From: Kytococcus schroeteri
GTDB taxonomy: Bacteria > Actinomycetota > Actinomycetes > Actinomycetales > Dermatophilaceae
Direction: 5' to 3'
Length of the DNA: 64,000 bases
Assembly: GCF_042433515.1 (NCBI RefSeq)
Contig: NZ_JBHLVH010000010.1
Coordinates: forward strand, 1-64,000
The position numbers and the translations under genes are program-made. The notes under the pieces were generated by a model. It did not search any database. It saw only the letters and a program-made list of their open reading frames with translations, and was not told the origin of the DNA. Shown one piece after another: positions 36,573 through 45,250 of the stretch; position 1 is the stretch's first letter, and the number at the start of each line of letters is the position of its first letter.

Positions 36573-38287
36573 GCGCCGCGGAGCACCGCCTCGCGCAGGG
36601 TGTCCAGGCCCATGCCGCCCAGGTCCAGCGCCCGGCGGTGGAAGGCCTTGAGATCGAACTCCTCACCGCGGGCCTCGGCACGCGCGCGGCACTCGTCGCG
36701 CAGCTCCAGCCACAGGCGCTCGCCGATCTTGTAGCTCGGCGCCTGGCCCGGCCAGCCCATGTAGCGGTCCAGTTCGAAGCGCAGGAAGCCCTCCTCCATG
36801 TTCACGTAGTGGGTGAGGAAGGCCCACGCCTTGTCGTAGTCCCACTGGCCGCCGCCCACCAGCTCGGGGGCCTCGAAGCCGCAGTGGAAGCCGATGTCGA
36901 GCACCACGCGGGCGGCGCGCAGCACCTGACCGTCGAGCAGACCCATGCGGTTGCCCGGGTCGTCCATCCAGCCCAGGTCGGCCATGAGCCACTCGGAGTA
37001 CAGCGCCCACCCCTCGCCGTGCCCGGAGGTCCACGCGGCCAGTCGGCGCCAGCCGTTGAGCAGCTCCTTGCGGTACACCGTCTGCGCCACCTGCAGGTGG
37101 TGGCCCGGCACGCCCTCGGGGTAGACGGTCGTCAGCTCGCGCCAGGCGGAGAACTCCGTGACGCCCTTGGGCACCGACCACCACATCCGCCCCGGGCGGG
37201 AGAAGTCGTCGGACGGGCCGGTGTAGTAGATGCCGCCGGTCTCGGTGGGGGCGATCATGCACTCGATGGTGCGCACCGGCTCGGGGATGTCGAAGTGCAC
37301 GCCGCTGAACTTCTCGATCACCTCGTCGGCCTTGCCCTGCATCCACTGCTGGAGGGCGTCCTTGCCGTGCAGCTGGTAGGCCGGGTCGGCGTCGAGCACG
37401 GCCACGGCCTCCTTGACCGTGGCGCCGGGCTTGATCTGCTCGGCGGTCTCGCGCATCAGCCCGTCGATGCGGGCCAGCTCGGCCTGCCCCCAGGCGTAGG
37501 TCTCCTCCAGGTCCACCTCGGCGCCCAGGAAGTAGCGGGAGTGCAAGCGGTAGGCCTCGATGCCGCAGGCGTCCTCCTCGCGCGCGGTGGGCAGCACCTC
37601 CTCGGTCAAGCGGCGACCGGCGGCGGCGTAGGCATCCTTGGCGGCGCGGGCGTTGGTCTCCAGCAGCTCGCGGACGTCGGCGGGCAGGTCGGAGCCGTCC
37701 TCGAGGCGGGCGTCGCGCGCGAAGGCGTCGAAGAAGCCGCCGTCAGCGGAGTTGTCCTCGCACTGACCGATGCAGGCGCGCACCTGCCGCTGTGCGGGCA
37801 CCTTGCCGGCCTCGCGGGCGTGGGCCAGGGAGGCGAACCAGCCGTCCAGCGCGCCCTCCACGGCGCCGAGGCGCTGGGCGATGGTGCGCCACTGCTCGGC
37901 GGTGTCGGTGGCCATGAGGTCGAACACGTCGCGGAAGCCCTGCAGCGGGGAGGCGATGTTGTTCAGCGCCCCGTGCGGGATGAGCGCCTCGTGCATCTCC
38001 AGCTCCAGGCCGAGGCGCTCGCGCATGGCCTCCAGGGTCACGCGGTCGGTCTCGTCCACCGGCTCGGCGGCGTCGAGCTTCGCGAGCGTGTCGCGCACCA
38101 GCTCGGCCTGCTTCGCGAGGCCCGCGGGGGAGACGTCGTCGAGACGCGTCTCGTCGCCGGGCACACCGAGGTAGGTGGCGGCGGTGGGGGAGAGGGCCAC
38201 CTCGGCGGCCAGGTGGGCGTCGGCGATGGCGTCGATCGCCGTCCTCTCGCGGGCGGGGGCGGTCTGGGGTGCAGTGTCCTGGGTCAC
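36569..38287 (-). CDS. DUF885 family protein (putative metallopeptidase-like)
   Basis: Large all-helical protein, 572 residues, cytosolic by lack of signal. DUF885 proteins resemble metallocarboxypeptidases; the candidate zinc site is in EGVPGHHLQ near residue 385 and the partner Glu in GHGEGWALYSE about 30 residues later, both visible. No substrate is known. GTG 38287 follows TACCGT by 6 nt, so the mRNA is likely leaderless. The SRPBCC gene overlaps its 3' end. Divergent MOSC gene starts 101 bp away. Confidence 0.82.
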   Translation of the reverse strand: MTQDTAPQTAPARERTAIDAIADAHLAAEVALSPTAATYLGVPGDETRLDDVSPAGLAKQAELVRDTLAKLDAAEPVDETDRVTLEAMRERLGLELEMHEALIPHGALNNIASPLQGFRDVFDLMATDTAEQWRTIAQRLGAVEGALDGWFASLAHAREAGKVPAQRQVRACIGQCEDNSADGGFFDAFARDARLEDGSDLPADVRELLETNARAAKDAYAAAGRRLTEEVLPTAREEDACGIEAYRLHSRYFLGAEVDLEETYAWGQAELARIDGLMRETAEQIKPGATVKEAVAVLDADPAYQLHGKDALQQWMQGKADEVIEKFSGVHFDIPEPVRTIECMIAPTETGGIYYTGPSDDFSRPGRMWWSVPKGVTEFSAWRELTTVYPEGVPGHHLQVAQTVYRKELLNGWRRLAAWTSGHGEGWALYSEWLMADLGWMDDPGNRMGLLDGQVLRAARVVLDIGFHCGFEAPELVGGGQWDYDKAWAFLTHYVNMEEGFLRFELDRYMGWPGQAPSYKIGERLWLELRDECRARAEARGEEFDLKAFHRRALDLGGMGLDTLREAVLRGA

Positions 38288-38293
38288 AGGCGG

Positions 38294-38299
38294 ACGGTA
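38294..38299 (-). promoter_or_regulatory. -10 element of the DUF885 gene (leaderless type)
   Basis: TACCGT on the - strand, 6 nt before GTG 38287. Confidence 0.5.
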
Positions 38300-38376
38300 C
38301 CCCGCCGGGCGGGCGCGCGTCAGCCACTTTCCCGCGGCTCGGCACCCGGCCCGCCGCGTGGCGGGTCCACCGCGGC

Positions 38377-38382
38377 TACCGT
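38377..38382 (+). promoter_or_regulatory. -10 element of the MOSC gene (leaderless type)
   Basis: TACCGT, 6 nt before ATG 38389. Confidence 0.5.
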
Positions 38383-38388
38383 GCGCGC

Positions 38389-39045
38389 ATGGACCCGCAC
38401 GTGCTCTCCACCAACCTGGCCCACCCGCAGCCGGACCCGGGCGGTGCCGACCGGGTGAGCGGCATCGACAAGCGGCCGGTGGGGGAGCTGGAGCTGTTCA
38501 CGCCGGGGCCGGCCTACGGCGACGGGCCGGGCGTGCGCGGCGACGTGGTGGGCGACAGCCAACATCACGGCGGGGCGCAGAAGGCGGTGTACGCCTATGC
38601 CCGCGAGGAGCTCGACCACTGGGAGGGCGAGCTGGGACGGGAGCTCGCCTGCGGGGCGTTCGGGGAGAACCTGACCACGACCGGCATCGACCTGGAGGCG
38701 CTCGTGGTCAACCAGCCGCTGCGCATCGGCACGGCACTGCTGGAGGTGTCGGTCCCGCGCCGGCCATGCCGCACCTTCGCCGCGTGGCTCGACGAACGGG
38801 GCTGGCTCAAGCGGTTCACCGCGCGGGGGCGGTGCGGCACCTACCTGCGCGTGGTGGAGCCGGGCGTGGTGCGGGCGGGGGACCGCATCGAGCTGGGCCG
38901 GGCCCCGGTGCACGGCGTGACGATGCGGACCGCCTTCGCCGGCGCGATGGGGGACCTCGAGGCCTCCCGTGCCCTGGTGGAGGCCGCCTGCCTGCCGTCG
39001 ATGTACCACCAGCGCCACGTGGAGGCCCTGGCCCGCCGCGGCTGA
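38389..39045 (+). CDS. MOSC domain-containing protein (YiiM-like)
   Basis: Molybdenum-cofactor sulfurase C-terminal (MOSC) domain protein, 218 residues. DSQHHGGAQKAVYAYAREEL and FGENLTTTGID are diagnostic, and the conserved ligand Cys is in VPRRPCRTFA. YiiM-type members work with molybdenum cofactor in reduction of N-hydroxylated compounds; a partner oxidoreductase is not in the window. Leaderless-type start at 38389. The palindrome beginning at 39083 follows its stop and may serve as terminator. Confidence 0.88.
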   Translation: MDPHVLSTNLAHPQPDPGGADRVSGIDKRPVGELELFTPGPAYGDGPGVRGDVVGDSQHHGGAQKAVYAYAREELDHWEGELGRELACGAFGENLTTTGIDLEALVVNQPLRIGTALLEVSVPRRPCRTFAAWLDERGWLKRFTARGRCGTYLRVVEPGVVRAGDRIELGRAPVHGVTMRTAFAGAMGDLEASRALVEAACLPSMYHQRHVEALARRG

Positions 39046-39082
39046 GGGGCGTCTGCCCCTCCCTGGCCGCCCTCCTCTGGCC

Positions 39083-39139
39083 ACCGTGGGCAACCGGTTG
39101 ACCTCGCGACAGTCGTGGGGTCAACCGGTTGCCCACGGT
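39083..39139. repeat. palindromic repeat, left copy flanking the DUF559 gene
   Basis: 21-bp perfect arms 39083-39103 and 39119-39139. Its 51-nt core (39086-39136) matches the right copy at 46 of 51 positions, including loop GACAGTC. Each arm contains the 10-bp palindrome CAACCGGTTG. Confidence 0.9.
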
Positions 39140-39207
39140 TGGCTGCGTGGGGTCACGGCTGTGGATGACGAGTGCCCTGAGGCGGACGGATCAGCCAGCA
39201 TCCGGCC

Positions 39208-40122
39208 ATGGACAGAGCGTCGTTCAAGGCATACCGGACCACTCGGGGCCATCGCGTGACCACGCCGGAAGGCCGCGTCACAAGCCGGGTGGCGCTGCAG
39301 GACGCGGGGGCCTGGAGCCCGACCCAGGGCCTTCTGGTCACCTCGGCCACACGGTGCCATGAGGTTGCCCGGGCTGTGCTCGAGGTGCTGCCGGCCCACT
39401 GCGTGCTCAGCCACGTGACGGCCGCTCGGCTCCACGGACTCCCGCTGCCGAGCATGTGGACACCGCACGAGCCCGTTCACGTCAGCGTGGAGCCCCCGCT
39501 CACCCCGCCCCGTCGTCGCGGTGTGAAGGGGCATCGGGTGAGGGGCCTGACGGTGGCTGAGGTGGGCGAGACGCGCTGCACCTCGCTCGCCCAGACGTGG
39601 GCGCAGATGGCGGTCGTGCTCGGGGAGGCGGACCACGTGGCCCTGACGGACGCGGTCCTCGGGCGGCGCTGCCCGGTGGAGGGCCTCGTCACCCCGGACC
39701 TCCTGGCGAGCAGGCTGCGGGCCGGGAGCAAGGGCAACTCCCGGGCCCTGCGCGCCCTCGCGCAGGCCGATGCCGGAGCCGCCTCCGCACCGGAGAGCCG
39801 CCTGCGGCTCCTCGTGCTCACATGGGGAGTGCCGGCGCCGGCGGTGAATGCGCCCGTCCTCGACGTCGACGGCCAATGGTTGGCCACCGGCGACCTGGTG
39901 TGGCGCGACCAGCGCGTGGTCCTGGAGTACGAGGGCGACCACCACCGCACCGACCGCCGGCAGTGGCAGCACGACATCTCGAGGACCCGGCTGCTGGAGG
40001 TTGCCGGGTGGGCGGTCATCCGCGCCACGGCTCGAGACCTCCGACGCCCCGCGCAGCTGCGCGAGGCACTCCTCGTGGCGCTGGCCCGTGGCCGAGCCGA
40101 TGGGGAACGGCGAGATCGTTGA
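39208..40122 (+). CDS. DUF559 / AbiEi-like antitoxin-domain protein
   Basis: 304-residue protein of an actinobacterial accessory family. The N-terminal third contains LSHVTAARLHGLPLP, typical of AbiEi-like type IV antitoxin domains. The C-terminal third resembles the Vsr/DUF559 endonuclease fold: ESRLRLL, then GDLVWRDQRVVLEYEGDHH, with Asp and Glu placed as in PD-(D/E)XK nucleases, and AGWAVIRATARDL at the end. No toxin gene is adjacent. Function unknown; such genes vary between strains. It is framed by two nearly identical palindromes. CAGCAT lies 6 nt before ATG 39208. Confidence 0.78.
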   Translation: MDRASFKAYRTTRGHRVTTPEGRVTSRVALQDAGAWSPTQGLLVTSATRCHEVARAVLEVLPAHCVLSHVTAARLHGLPLPSMWTPHEPVHVSVEPPLTPPRRRGVKGHRVRGLTVAEVGETRCTSLAQTWAQMAVVLGEADHVALTDAVLGRRCPVEGLVTPDLLASRLRAGSKGNSRALRALAQADAGAASAPESRLRLLVLTWGVPAPAVNAPVLDVDGQWLATGDLVWRDQRVVLEYEGDHHRTDRRQWQHDISRTRLLEVAGWAVIRATARDLRRPAQLREALLVALARGRADGERRDR

Positions 40123-40151
40123 ACGGTCAGGTGGCGTGGGACCACCTCAGG

Positions 40152-40212
40152 CGACTGTGGGCAACCGGTTGACCCCATGACAGTCACGGGGTCAACCGGT
40201 TGCCCACAGTCG
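40152..40212. repeat. palindromic repeat, right copy flanking the DUF559 gene
   Basis: 25-bp perfect arms 40152-40176 and 40188-40212 around an 11-nt loop; core 40157-40207 is 46/51 identical to the left copy. A degenerate extra half (40231-40247, GGTGAACCGGTTGCGCC) follows. Confidence 0.9.
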
Positions 40213-40265
40213 GCGTTGGCGCGCTCCAGAGGTGAACCGGTTGCGCCGTCGGGTGCCGCCGGGTC

Positions 40266-40559
40266 TCAGCGGGGGAGGCCGGAGGCCCGCCAGGCGCCCG
40301 GTCCGGCAACCACGGCACCGCGGACCCCGGAACCCGGCACGCCCCAGCGATTGGTGCGCTCCACGGCCGGGGCCTCGCCACCACCGAGGGCGGAGAACAC
40401 CACCGTCAGGGCGGCCACCTCCTCGGCCGAGGCGTCCGCCGGCAGCGTGACCACGGGCTCACCGGCCGTGCCAGCCGCGTCCGCAGCCGCAGTCGAAGCC
40501 GCGTCCTCCATGCCGGGGACCGCAGACGCGTCCCCGGCCTCCCGCGTCGCCGGGCTCAC
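40266..40559 (-). CDS. accE: acyl-CoA carboxylase epsilon subunit
   Basis: 97-residue epsilon subunit that joins alpha and beta subunits of actinobacterial acyl-CoA carboxylases. The N-terminal half is Ala/Ser/Glu-rich and variable. The conserved helix EEVAALTVVFSALGG and the C-terminal GPGAWRASGLPR are characteristic. GTG 40559 overlaps the accD stop (GTGA), so the two are made together. Mycobacterial accD5-accE5 have the same order. Its stop lies 54 bp from the palindromic repeat. Confidence 0.85.
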   Translation of the reverse strand: MSPATREAGDASAVPGMEDAASTAAADAAGTAGEPVVTLPADASAEEVAALTVVFSALGGGEAPAVERTNRWGVPGSGVRGAVVAGPGAWRASGLPR

Positions 40560-42169
40560 AGCGGGATGTTCCCGTGCTTCTTGGCCGGCAGCGTCTCGCG
40601 CTTGGTGCGCAACGCCCGCAGGGCCTTGGCCACCTCGGCGCGGGTGTCCGCCGGGCGGATCACCGCGTCCACGTAGCCGCGCTCGGCCGCGATCCACGGG
40701 TTGGCCAGCGTCTCCTCGTACTCCGCGATCCGCTTGGCGCGCTCGGCCTCCATCGCCTCCGGGCCGCCCTCGGCCTCGGCGGCCGCCAGCTGCTTGCGGT
40801 ACAGGATGTTGGCCGCCCCCTGCGCGCCCATCACGGCGATCTGCGCGGTGGGCCACGCGAAGTTCACGTCCGCACCCAGGTGCTTGGATCCCATCACGTC
40901 GTACGCGCCGCCGTAGGCCTTGCGCGTGATGACGGTGACCAGCGGCACCGTGGCCTCGGCATAGGCGTACAGCAGCTTGGCACCGCGGCGGATGATGCCG
41001 CCGAACTCCTGGTCGGTGCCGGGCAGGAAGCCGGGCACGTCCACGAGCGTCAGCACCGGGATGTTGAACGCGTCGCACATGCGCACGAAGCGGGCGGCCT
41101 TCTCGCTGGCGTCGATGTTCAGCGTGCCGGCGAACTGCATCGGCTGGTTGGCCACCACGCCCACCGAGCGGCCCTCCACACGCCCGAAGCCGCAGATGAT
41201 GTTGGCCGCGAACAGCTCCTGCACCTGCAGGAAGTCGCCGTCGTCCACGATCGACTCGATGACGGTGAGCATGTCGTAGGGCATGTTCGCCGAGTCCGGG
41301 ACGAGCGTGTCGAGCGCCTCGTCCACGTCGGCCGTGGCGTCCTCGGCCTCGAAGACCGGCGCCTCGTCGAGGTTGTTCTGCGGCAGGTAGGCCATGAGCT
41401 CGCGCACGTACTCGAGCGCGTCGGCCTCGTCGCTGGCCATGTAGTGGGCCACGCCGCTCACCGAGTTGTGGGTGCGGGCACCGCCGAGGTCCTCGAAGGT
41501 CACGTCCTCACCGGTGACGGTCTTGATGACGTCCGGCCCGGTGATGAACATGTGGCTGGTCTGGTCCACCATCACCACGATGTCGGTGATGGCCGGCGAG
41601 TACACGGCGCCACCGGCGCAGGGGCCCATGACCAGCGAGATCTGCGGGATGACGCCCGAGGCGTGCACGTTGCGGCGGAAGATCTCGGCGTACAGGCCAA
41701 GGGCCACCACGCCCTCCTGGATGCGGGCGCCGCCGGAGTCGTTGATGCCCACCACGGGGCAGCCGATCTTCAGCGCCAGGTCCATGACCTTGACGATCTT
41801 CTCGCCGAAGACCTCGCCGAGGGAGCCGCCGAAGACGGTGAAGTCCTGGGCGAACACGCACACGGTGCGGCCGTCCACGGTGCCGTAGCCGGTCACCACG
41901 CCGTCGCCGTAGGGGCGGTTCTTCTGCTGCCCGAAGTTGGTGGACCGGTGGCGGGCGAACTCGTCGAGCTCCACGAAGGAGCCCTCGTCCAGGAAGGCGT
42001 CGATGCGCTCGCGGGCGGTCTTCTTGCCCTTGGCGTGCTGCTTCTCGACGGCGCGCTCGGAGCCGGCGTGCAGGGCCTCGGCCCGGCGGCGCTCGAACTC
42101 GGCCAGTCGCCCGGCGGTGGTGGTCAGGTCGATCTCGGGCTCGCTGCCCGCGGATCCGTGCTCGGTCAT
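40556..42169 (-). CDS. accD5: acyl-CoA (propionyl-CoA type) carboxylase beta subunit
   Basis: Carboxyltransferase subunit, 537 residues from ATG 42169. N-domain: GINDSGGARIQEGV and GPCAGGAVYSPAITD with oxyanion glycines. C-domain: LVDVPGFLPGTDQE and RKAYGGAYDVMGSK. The Asp of VMGSKHLGAD region and overall similarity fit AccD5/PccB-type enzymes acting on propionyl- and acetyl-CoA. Works with AccA3 (22-24 kb) and the adjacent AccE. TAGGGT lies 7 nt before ATG 42169; an upstream GTG 42178 would fall inside that -10, so ATG is preferred. Divergent birA shares the promoter zone. Confidence 0.95.
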   Translation of the reverse strand: MTEHGSAGSEPEIDLTTTAGRLAEFERRRAEALHAGSERAVEKQHAKGKKTARERIDAFLDEGSFVELDEFARHRSTNFGQQKNRPYGDGVVTGYGTVDGRTVCVFAQDFTVFGGSLGEVFGEKIVKVMDLALKIGCPVVGINDSGGARIQEGVVALGLYAEIFRRNVHASGVIPQISLVMGPCAGGAVYSPAITDIVVMVDQTSHMFITGPDVIKTVTGEDVTFEDLGGARTHNSVSGVAHYMASDEADALEYVRELMAYLPQNNLDEAPVFEAEDATADVDEALDTLVPDSANMPYDMLTVIESIVDDGDFLQVQELFAANIICGFGRVEGRSVGVVANQPMQFAGTLNIDASEKAARFVRMCDAFNIPVLTLVDVPGFLPGTDQEFGGIIRRGAKLLYAYAEATVPLVTVITRKAYGGAYDVMGSKHLGADVNFAWPTAQIAVMGAQGAANILYRKQLAAAEAEGGPEAMEAERAKRIAEYEETLANPWIAAERGYVDAVIRPADTRAEVAKALRALRTKRETLPAKKHGNIPL

Positions 42170-42176
42170 GCGCGCC

Positions 42177-42182
42177 ACCCTA
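42177..42182 (-). promoter_or_regulatory. -10 element of accD-accE (leaderless type)
   Basis: TAGGGT on the - strand (context CGTTAGGGTGG), 7 nt before ATG 42169. Its first two bases coincide with the first two of the divergent birA -10. Confidence 0.6.
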
Positions 42183-42186
42183 ACGT
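42181..42186 (+). promoter_or_regulatory. -10 element of birA (leaderless type)
   Basis: TAACGT, 6 nt before GTG 42193. Shares the TA at 42181-42182 with the accD -10 on the other strand. Confidence 0.6.
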
Positions 42187-42192
42187 TGGCCT

Positions 42193-43179
42193 GTGACCCA
42201 CCTCTCGCACACCGACCACAGCCCTGCCCCCCAGGACTTGGAGGACCCCCACAGCCGCCTCGACCTGCCGGCGGTGCGCGGCGCCCTGCGCGCCCTGGCC
42301 GCGGACCGCGGCCCGGTCCACGACCCGGTGGGCCGCGCGCTGTCCGACCTCGCCGACGGTCTCGTGCACCACGCCAGCCTCCCCAGCACGCAACCGCTGG
42401 CCCTGGCCGACGGCACCCCTTGGCGCGCGGTCTCCACCGACCACCAGACCGCCGGCCGGGGACGGCTGGGGCGCGGTTGGGAGAACCCGCCGGGCTCCGG
42501 CATCGCGGTCTCGGTGGTGCTGCCCCTGACCGGCGGGGTCGATGCCGTGGACCTCGCTCTGGCGGCCAGTCGCACGCCGCGCTGGGGGCAGGTGCCGCTC
42601 TGCGTGGGGGCGGCGGTCCACGAGGCGCTGGCGGCCCTGGGTCTGCCGACGGGGGTGAAGTGGCCCAACGACGTGCTCTCGCGGACCTCCGGGCGCAAGC
42701 TCGCCGGCATCCTGTGCCAGGTGGGGGAGGGCGGCCGCTCGGTGGTGGCCGGCATCGGCCTCAACGTGTGGCCCACCGCGGGGCTGTCGGCCGAGGCCGC
42801 GGGGCGCTCGGCGAGCGTCTGCGACGAGCTCCGTGCCGTCCACGGCCCCGGCTGGGTGCCCCCGGCAGACCTCCGCGAGCAGGTGCTCACCGGGGTGCTC
42901 CACCGGCTGGCCGTGTGGCACGCGGCCTGGCTGGCCGAGGGGGTCTCCCCCGAGCTGGCGGACGCCGAGCACGGCCCGCTCACCGACCGGTTGGCCGCGG
43001 TGAGCGCCACCCTCGGCCAGGAGGTGGACCTGCACCTGCCCGGCGGTGAGCTCGTCCGGGGCACGGCGACCGGTCTGGCGCCCTCGGGCGGGCTGCTCGT
43101 GGAGGTCGCCGGGGAGCCGGGGGAGGGGCCGCGCGAGTTCCAGGCGGCGGACGTGGTCCACCTCCGCCCCGCGACGTGA
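42193..43179 (+). CDS. birA: biotin--[acetyl-CoA-carboxylase] ligase
   Basis: Activates biotin to biotinyl-AMP and transfers it to the carrier lysine of AccA3 (K557). 328 residues, group I type: no N-terminal winged-helix DNA-binding domain, so it is not itself a repressor. Catalytic motif QTAGRGRLGRGW, then VKWPNDVL, and the C-terminal SH3-like cap ending EFQAADVVHLR. GTG 43193-type alternatives are absent; GTG 42193 has a -10 6 nt upstream. Placing it back to back with accD-accE fits coordinated making of carboxylase and its modifier. Confidence 0.94.
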   Translation: MTHLSHTDHSPAPQDLEDPHSRLDLPAVRGALRALAADRGPVHDPVGRALSDLADGLVHHASLPSTQPLALADGTPWRAVSTDHQTAGRGRLGRGWENPPGSGIAVSVVLPLTGGVDAVDLALAASRTPRWGQVPLCVGAAVHEALAALGLPTGVKWPNDVLSRTSGRKLAGILCQVGEGGRSVVAGIGLNVWPTAGLSAEAAGRSASVCDELRAVHGPGWVPPADLREQVLTGVLHRLAVWHAAWLAEGVSPELADAEHGPLTDRLAAVSATLGQEVDLHLPGGELVRGTATGLAPSGGLLVEVAGEPGEGPREFQAADVVHLRPAT

Positions 43180-43230
43180 CCCACGTGACACCATGTACCG
43201 GTCCAGGTCGATGACGGGAGGAGGAGCCCC

Positions 43231-44445
43231 ATGGAGCGCATGCGCGACGTGCGACCCGTGCACGGCGAGCAGCCCTTCCTGAACCACTCGCTCCCCTCGG
43301 CGCTGCCCCCGCACCGGCCCGCGGAGGTCGCGGACCCGCCCGCGCGCACCATGGACGCCATCGCCGAGCGCATCATCGGGCGCCGGCGCACGATGCGGCG
43401 TGGCGAGGTGGCCCGGCACGCGGGCGTCCCGCTGCGCGTGGCACGCCGTTTCTGGCGGGCCCTGGGCTTCCAGAACGCCCGCGCCGAGGACACCGTCTTC
43501 AGCAATGCCGACCTCGAGGCCCTCACGGTGGCCCGGCGGCTGCTGGGCCGCTACGAGATCGACGAGGACGTGCTCATCAGCCTGATGCGCGGCATCGGGA
43601 CCACCACCGAGCGGCTGGCCACCTGGCAGGTGGAGGTGGTGGCCGAGCGCCTGCAGGACGCGGAGCGCTACCGCCGGGAGCCCCGCCGCGAGCTGGGCGC
43701 CTGGGACCACCCGGACGCCTCCGTGGTGGCCGACGGCACCGAGGGCCTGGCCGAGCGCGTGACCCCGGAGGTCGCCGAGGCCACCGGTGTGGTGCTGGCC
43801 GACCTGGCCGACGACCTGGAGCGCCTCGTGGGCTACACCTGGCGCCGCCACCTCACGGCCTCGCTCTCGACGCTCTTCGCCGACGCGAGCTCCGAGCTGG
43901 CCGCCGGCGTGAACCGCTCGGTGGGCTTCGCCGACATGGTCTCGTTCTCCGAGCGCGTGGCCCGCTCCAGCGACGTGGAGATCGCCCGCCTGGTGACGCG
44001 CTTCGAGGAGCTCGTCGTCGACGTGGTGCGCCGCTACCGGGGGCGCGTGGTCAAGACCATCGGCGACGAGGTGCTCTACCAGGCGCTGGACCCCCGCTCG
44101 GCGGTGCTCATCGCCCACGACCTCGTGCGCGCCGCCAACGAGGACCCGATGCTGCCGCCCCTGCGGGTGGGTGTCGCCACGGGGAGGGTGTTGCTCCGCC
44201 TCGGCGACGTCTACGGTGACACCGTCAACCGCGCCGCCCGCCTCACCACGAACGCCGCGGCCGGGACGGTGCTGACCGACCCCGAGACCGCGGGGGCCCT
44301 GGCGCACGACCCGGCCTGGCGCTTCGCGGTACTGGAGCCGCGGACGTTGCACGGCATCGGCCCGGTGACGCCGCACCACCTGTTGTCCGTCCCTCCCGGT
44401 GCCTCGGCCCGGGGCCACCTCACGTTTGGAGAGAGCCATGAGTGA
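43231..44445 (+). CDS. class III adenylate/guanylate cyclase with N-terminal HTH-like domain
   Basis: Cytosolic cyclase of 404 residues. An N-terminal region (about 40-130; RRGEVARHAGVPLRVARRFW) looks like a MerR/HTH-like adenylate cyclase regulatory domain. The catalytic domain (about 225-385) shows VGFADMVSFSERV with the first metal Asp, KTIGDEVLYQ with the second, and YGDTVNRAARL with the transition-state Asn and Arg. Substrate choice (ATP or GTP) is not decided. GAGGAGGAG ends 5 nt before ATG 43231. The crotonase start overlaps its stop by 8 nt. Mycobacteria do not have this gene at the equivalent birA position, as far as I recall. Confidence 0.87.
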   Translation: MERMRDVRPVHGEQPFLNHSLPSALPPHRPAEVADPPARTMDAIAERIIGRRRTMRRGEVARHAGVPLRVARRFWRALGFQNARAEDTVFSNADLEALTVARRLLGRYEIDEDVLISLMRGIGTTTERLATWQVEVVAERLQDAERYRREPRRELGAWDHPDASVVADGTEGLAERVTPEVAEATGVVLADLADDLERLVGYTWRRHLTASLSTLFADASSELAAGVNRSVGFADMVSFSERVARSSDVEIARLVTRFEELVVDVVRRYRGRVVKTIGDEVLYQALDPRSAVLIAHDLVRAANEDPMLPPLRVGVATGRVLLRLGDVYGDTVNRAARLTTNAAAGTVLTDPETAGALAHDPAWRFAVLEPRTLHGIGPVTPHHLLSVPPGASARGHLTFGESHE

Positions 44446-45250
44446 TCCGTCGACCCCGGACCGCCCGGAGGACTGGGTCCGCATCGAGCGGCACGGCGAG
44501 GACGGTGAGGTGGCCGAGCTGGTGCTGGCCCGCACCGGCGCCATGAACGCCATCTCCACCGAGATGGCCCGCCGCATCAGCGCCGCCACCGACGAGCTGG
44601 CCGCCAGCGACGTGCGCTGCGTGGTGGTCACCTCCGCCCACGAGAAGGCCTTCTGCGTGGGGGCGGACCTCAAGGAGCGCAACTCCTTCACCGACGCCGA
44701 CCTCATGGAGCAGCGCCCGGTCACCCAGCGCGCCTACGGCGGGGTGCTGGACCTGCCGATGCCGACCATCGCCGCCGTCGACGGGTTCGCCCTGGGCGGT
44801 GGCCTGGAGATCGCGCTCTCCTGCGACGTCCTGGTGGCCGGCGAGGGCGCCCTGCTGGGTCTGCCCGAGGTGTCCGTGGGCGTCATCCCCGGCGGGGGCG
44901 GCACCCAGCTGCTGACCCGCCGCATCGGGTGGAGCCGCGCCGCGCGCGCCATCTTCACCGCGGCCAAGTACCCGGCCCCGGAGGCCGCAGAGATCGGCAT
45001 CGTCGACGAGCTGGTCCTGGCCGGTTCCGCCCGCGAGAAGGCCCTGGAGATGGCCGCGACCATCGGCCGCAACTCCCCGGTGGGCCTGCGCAACGCCAAG
45101 CGCGCGATGCGCCTGGGCAGCGACGTGGACCTGCGCACCGGCCTGCAGGTGGAGGACGCCTGCTGGCGCGCCACCGCCTTCTCCGGTGACCGCGCCGAGG
45201 GCGTGGCCGCCTTCGCCGAGAAGCGCGCACCGAAGTGGCCGGGCAAGTGA
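44438..45250 (+). CDS. enoyl-CoA hydratase/isomerase family protein
   Basis: Crotonase-fold enzyme, 270 residues. Both catalytic glutamates of hydratases are present: E124 in GGLEIALSCD and E144 in LPEVSVG; the oxyanion motif is AFCVGADLKE with GGGLE. So hydration of enoyl-CoA is likely. ATG 44438 is preceded by GGAGAG and lies inside the cyclase 3' end. The response-regulator GTG overlaps its stop. A beta-oxidation enzyme lodged within a run of signalling genes is unusual. Confidence 0.9.
   Translation: MSDPSTPDRPEDWVRIERHGEDGEVAELVLARTGAMNAISTEMARRISAATDELAASDVRCVVVTSAHEKAFCVGADLKERNSFTDADLMEQRPVTQRAYGGVLDLPMPTIAAVDGFALGGGLEIALSCDVLVAGEGALLGLPEVSVGVIPGGGGTQLLTRRIGWSRAARAIFTAAKYPAPEAAEIGIVDELVLAGSAREKALEMAATIGRNSPVGLRNAKRAMRLGSDVDLRTGLQVEDACWRATAFSGDRAEGVAAFAEKRAPKWPGK

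Noticed and set aside
39083..40212. Insertion sequence with terminal inverted repeats
   Set aside because: Each boundary is itself a complete palindrome rather than one half of a pair, the gene between is not a transposase, and no target-site duplication is visible.
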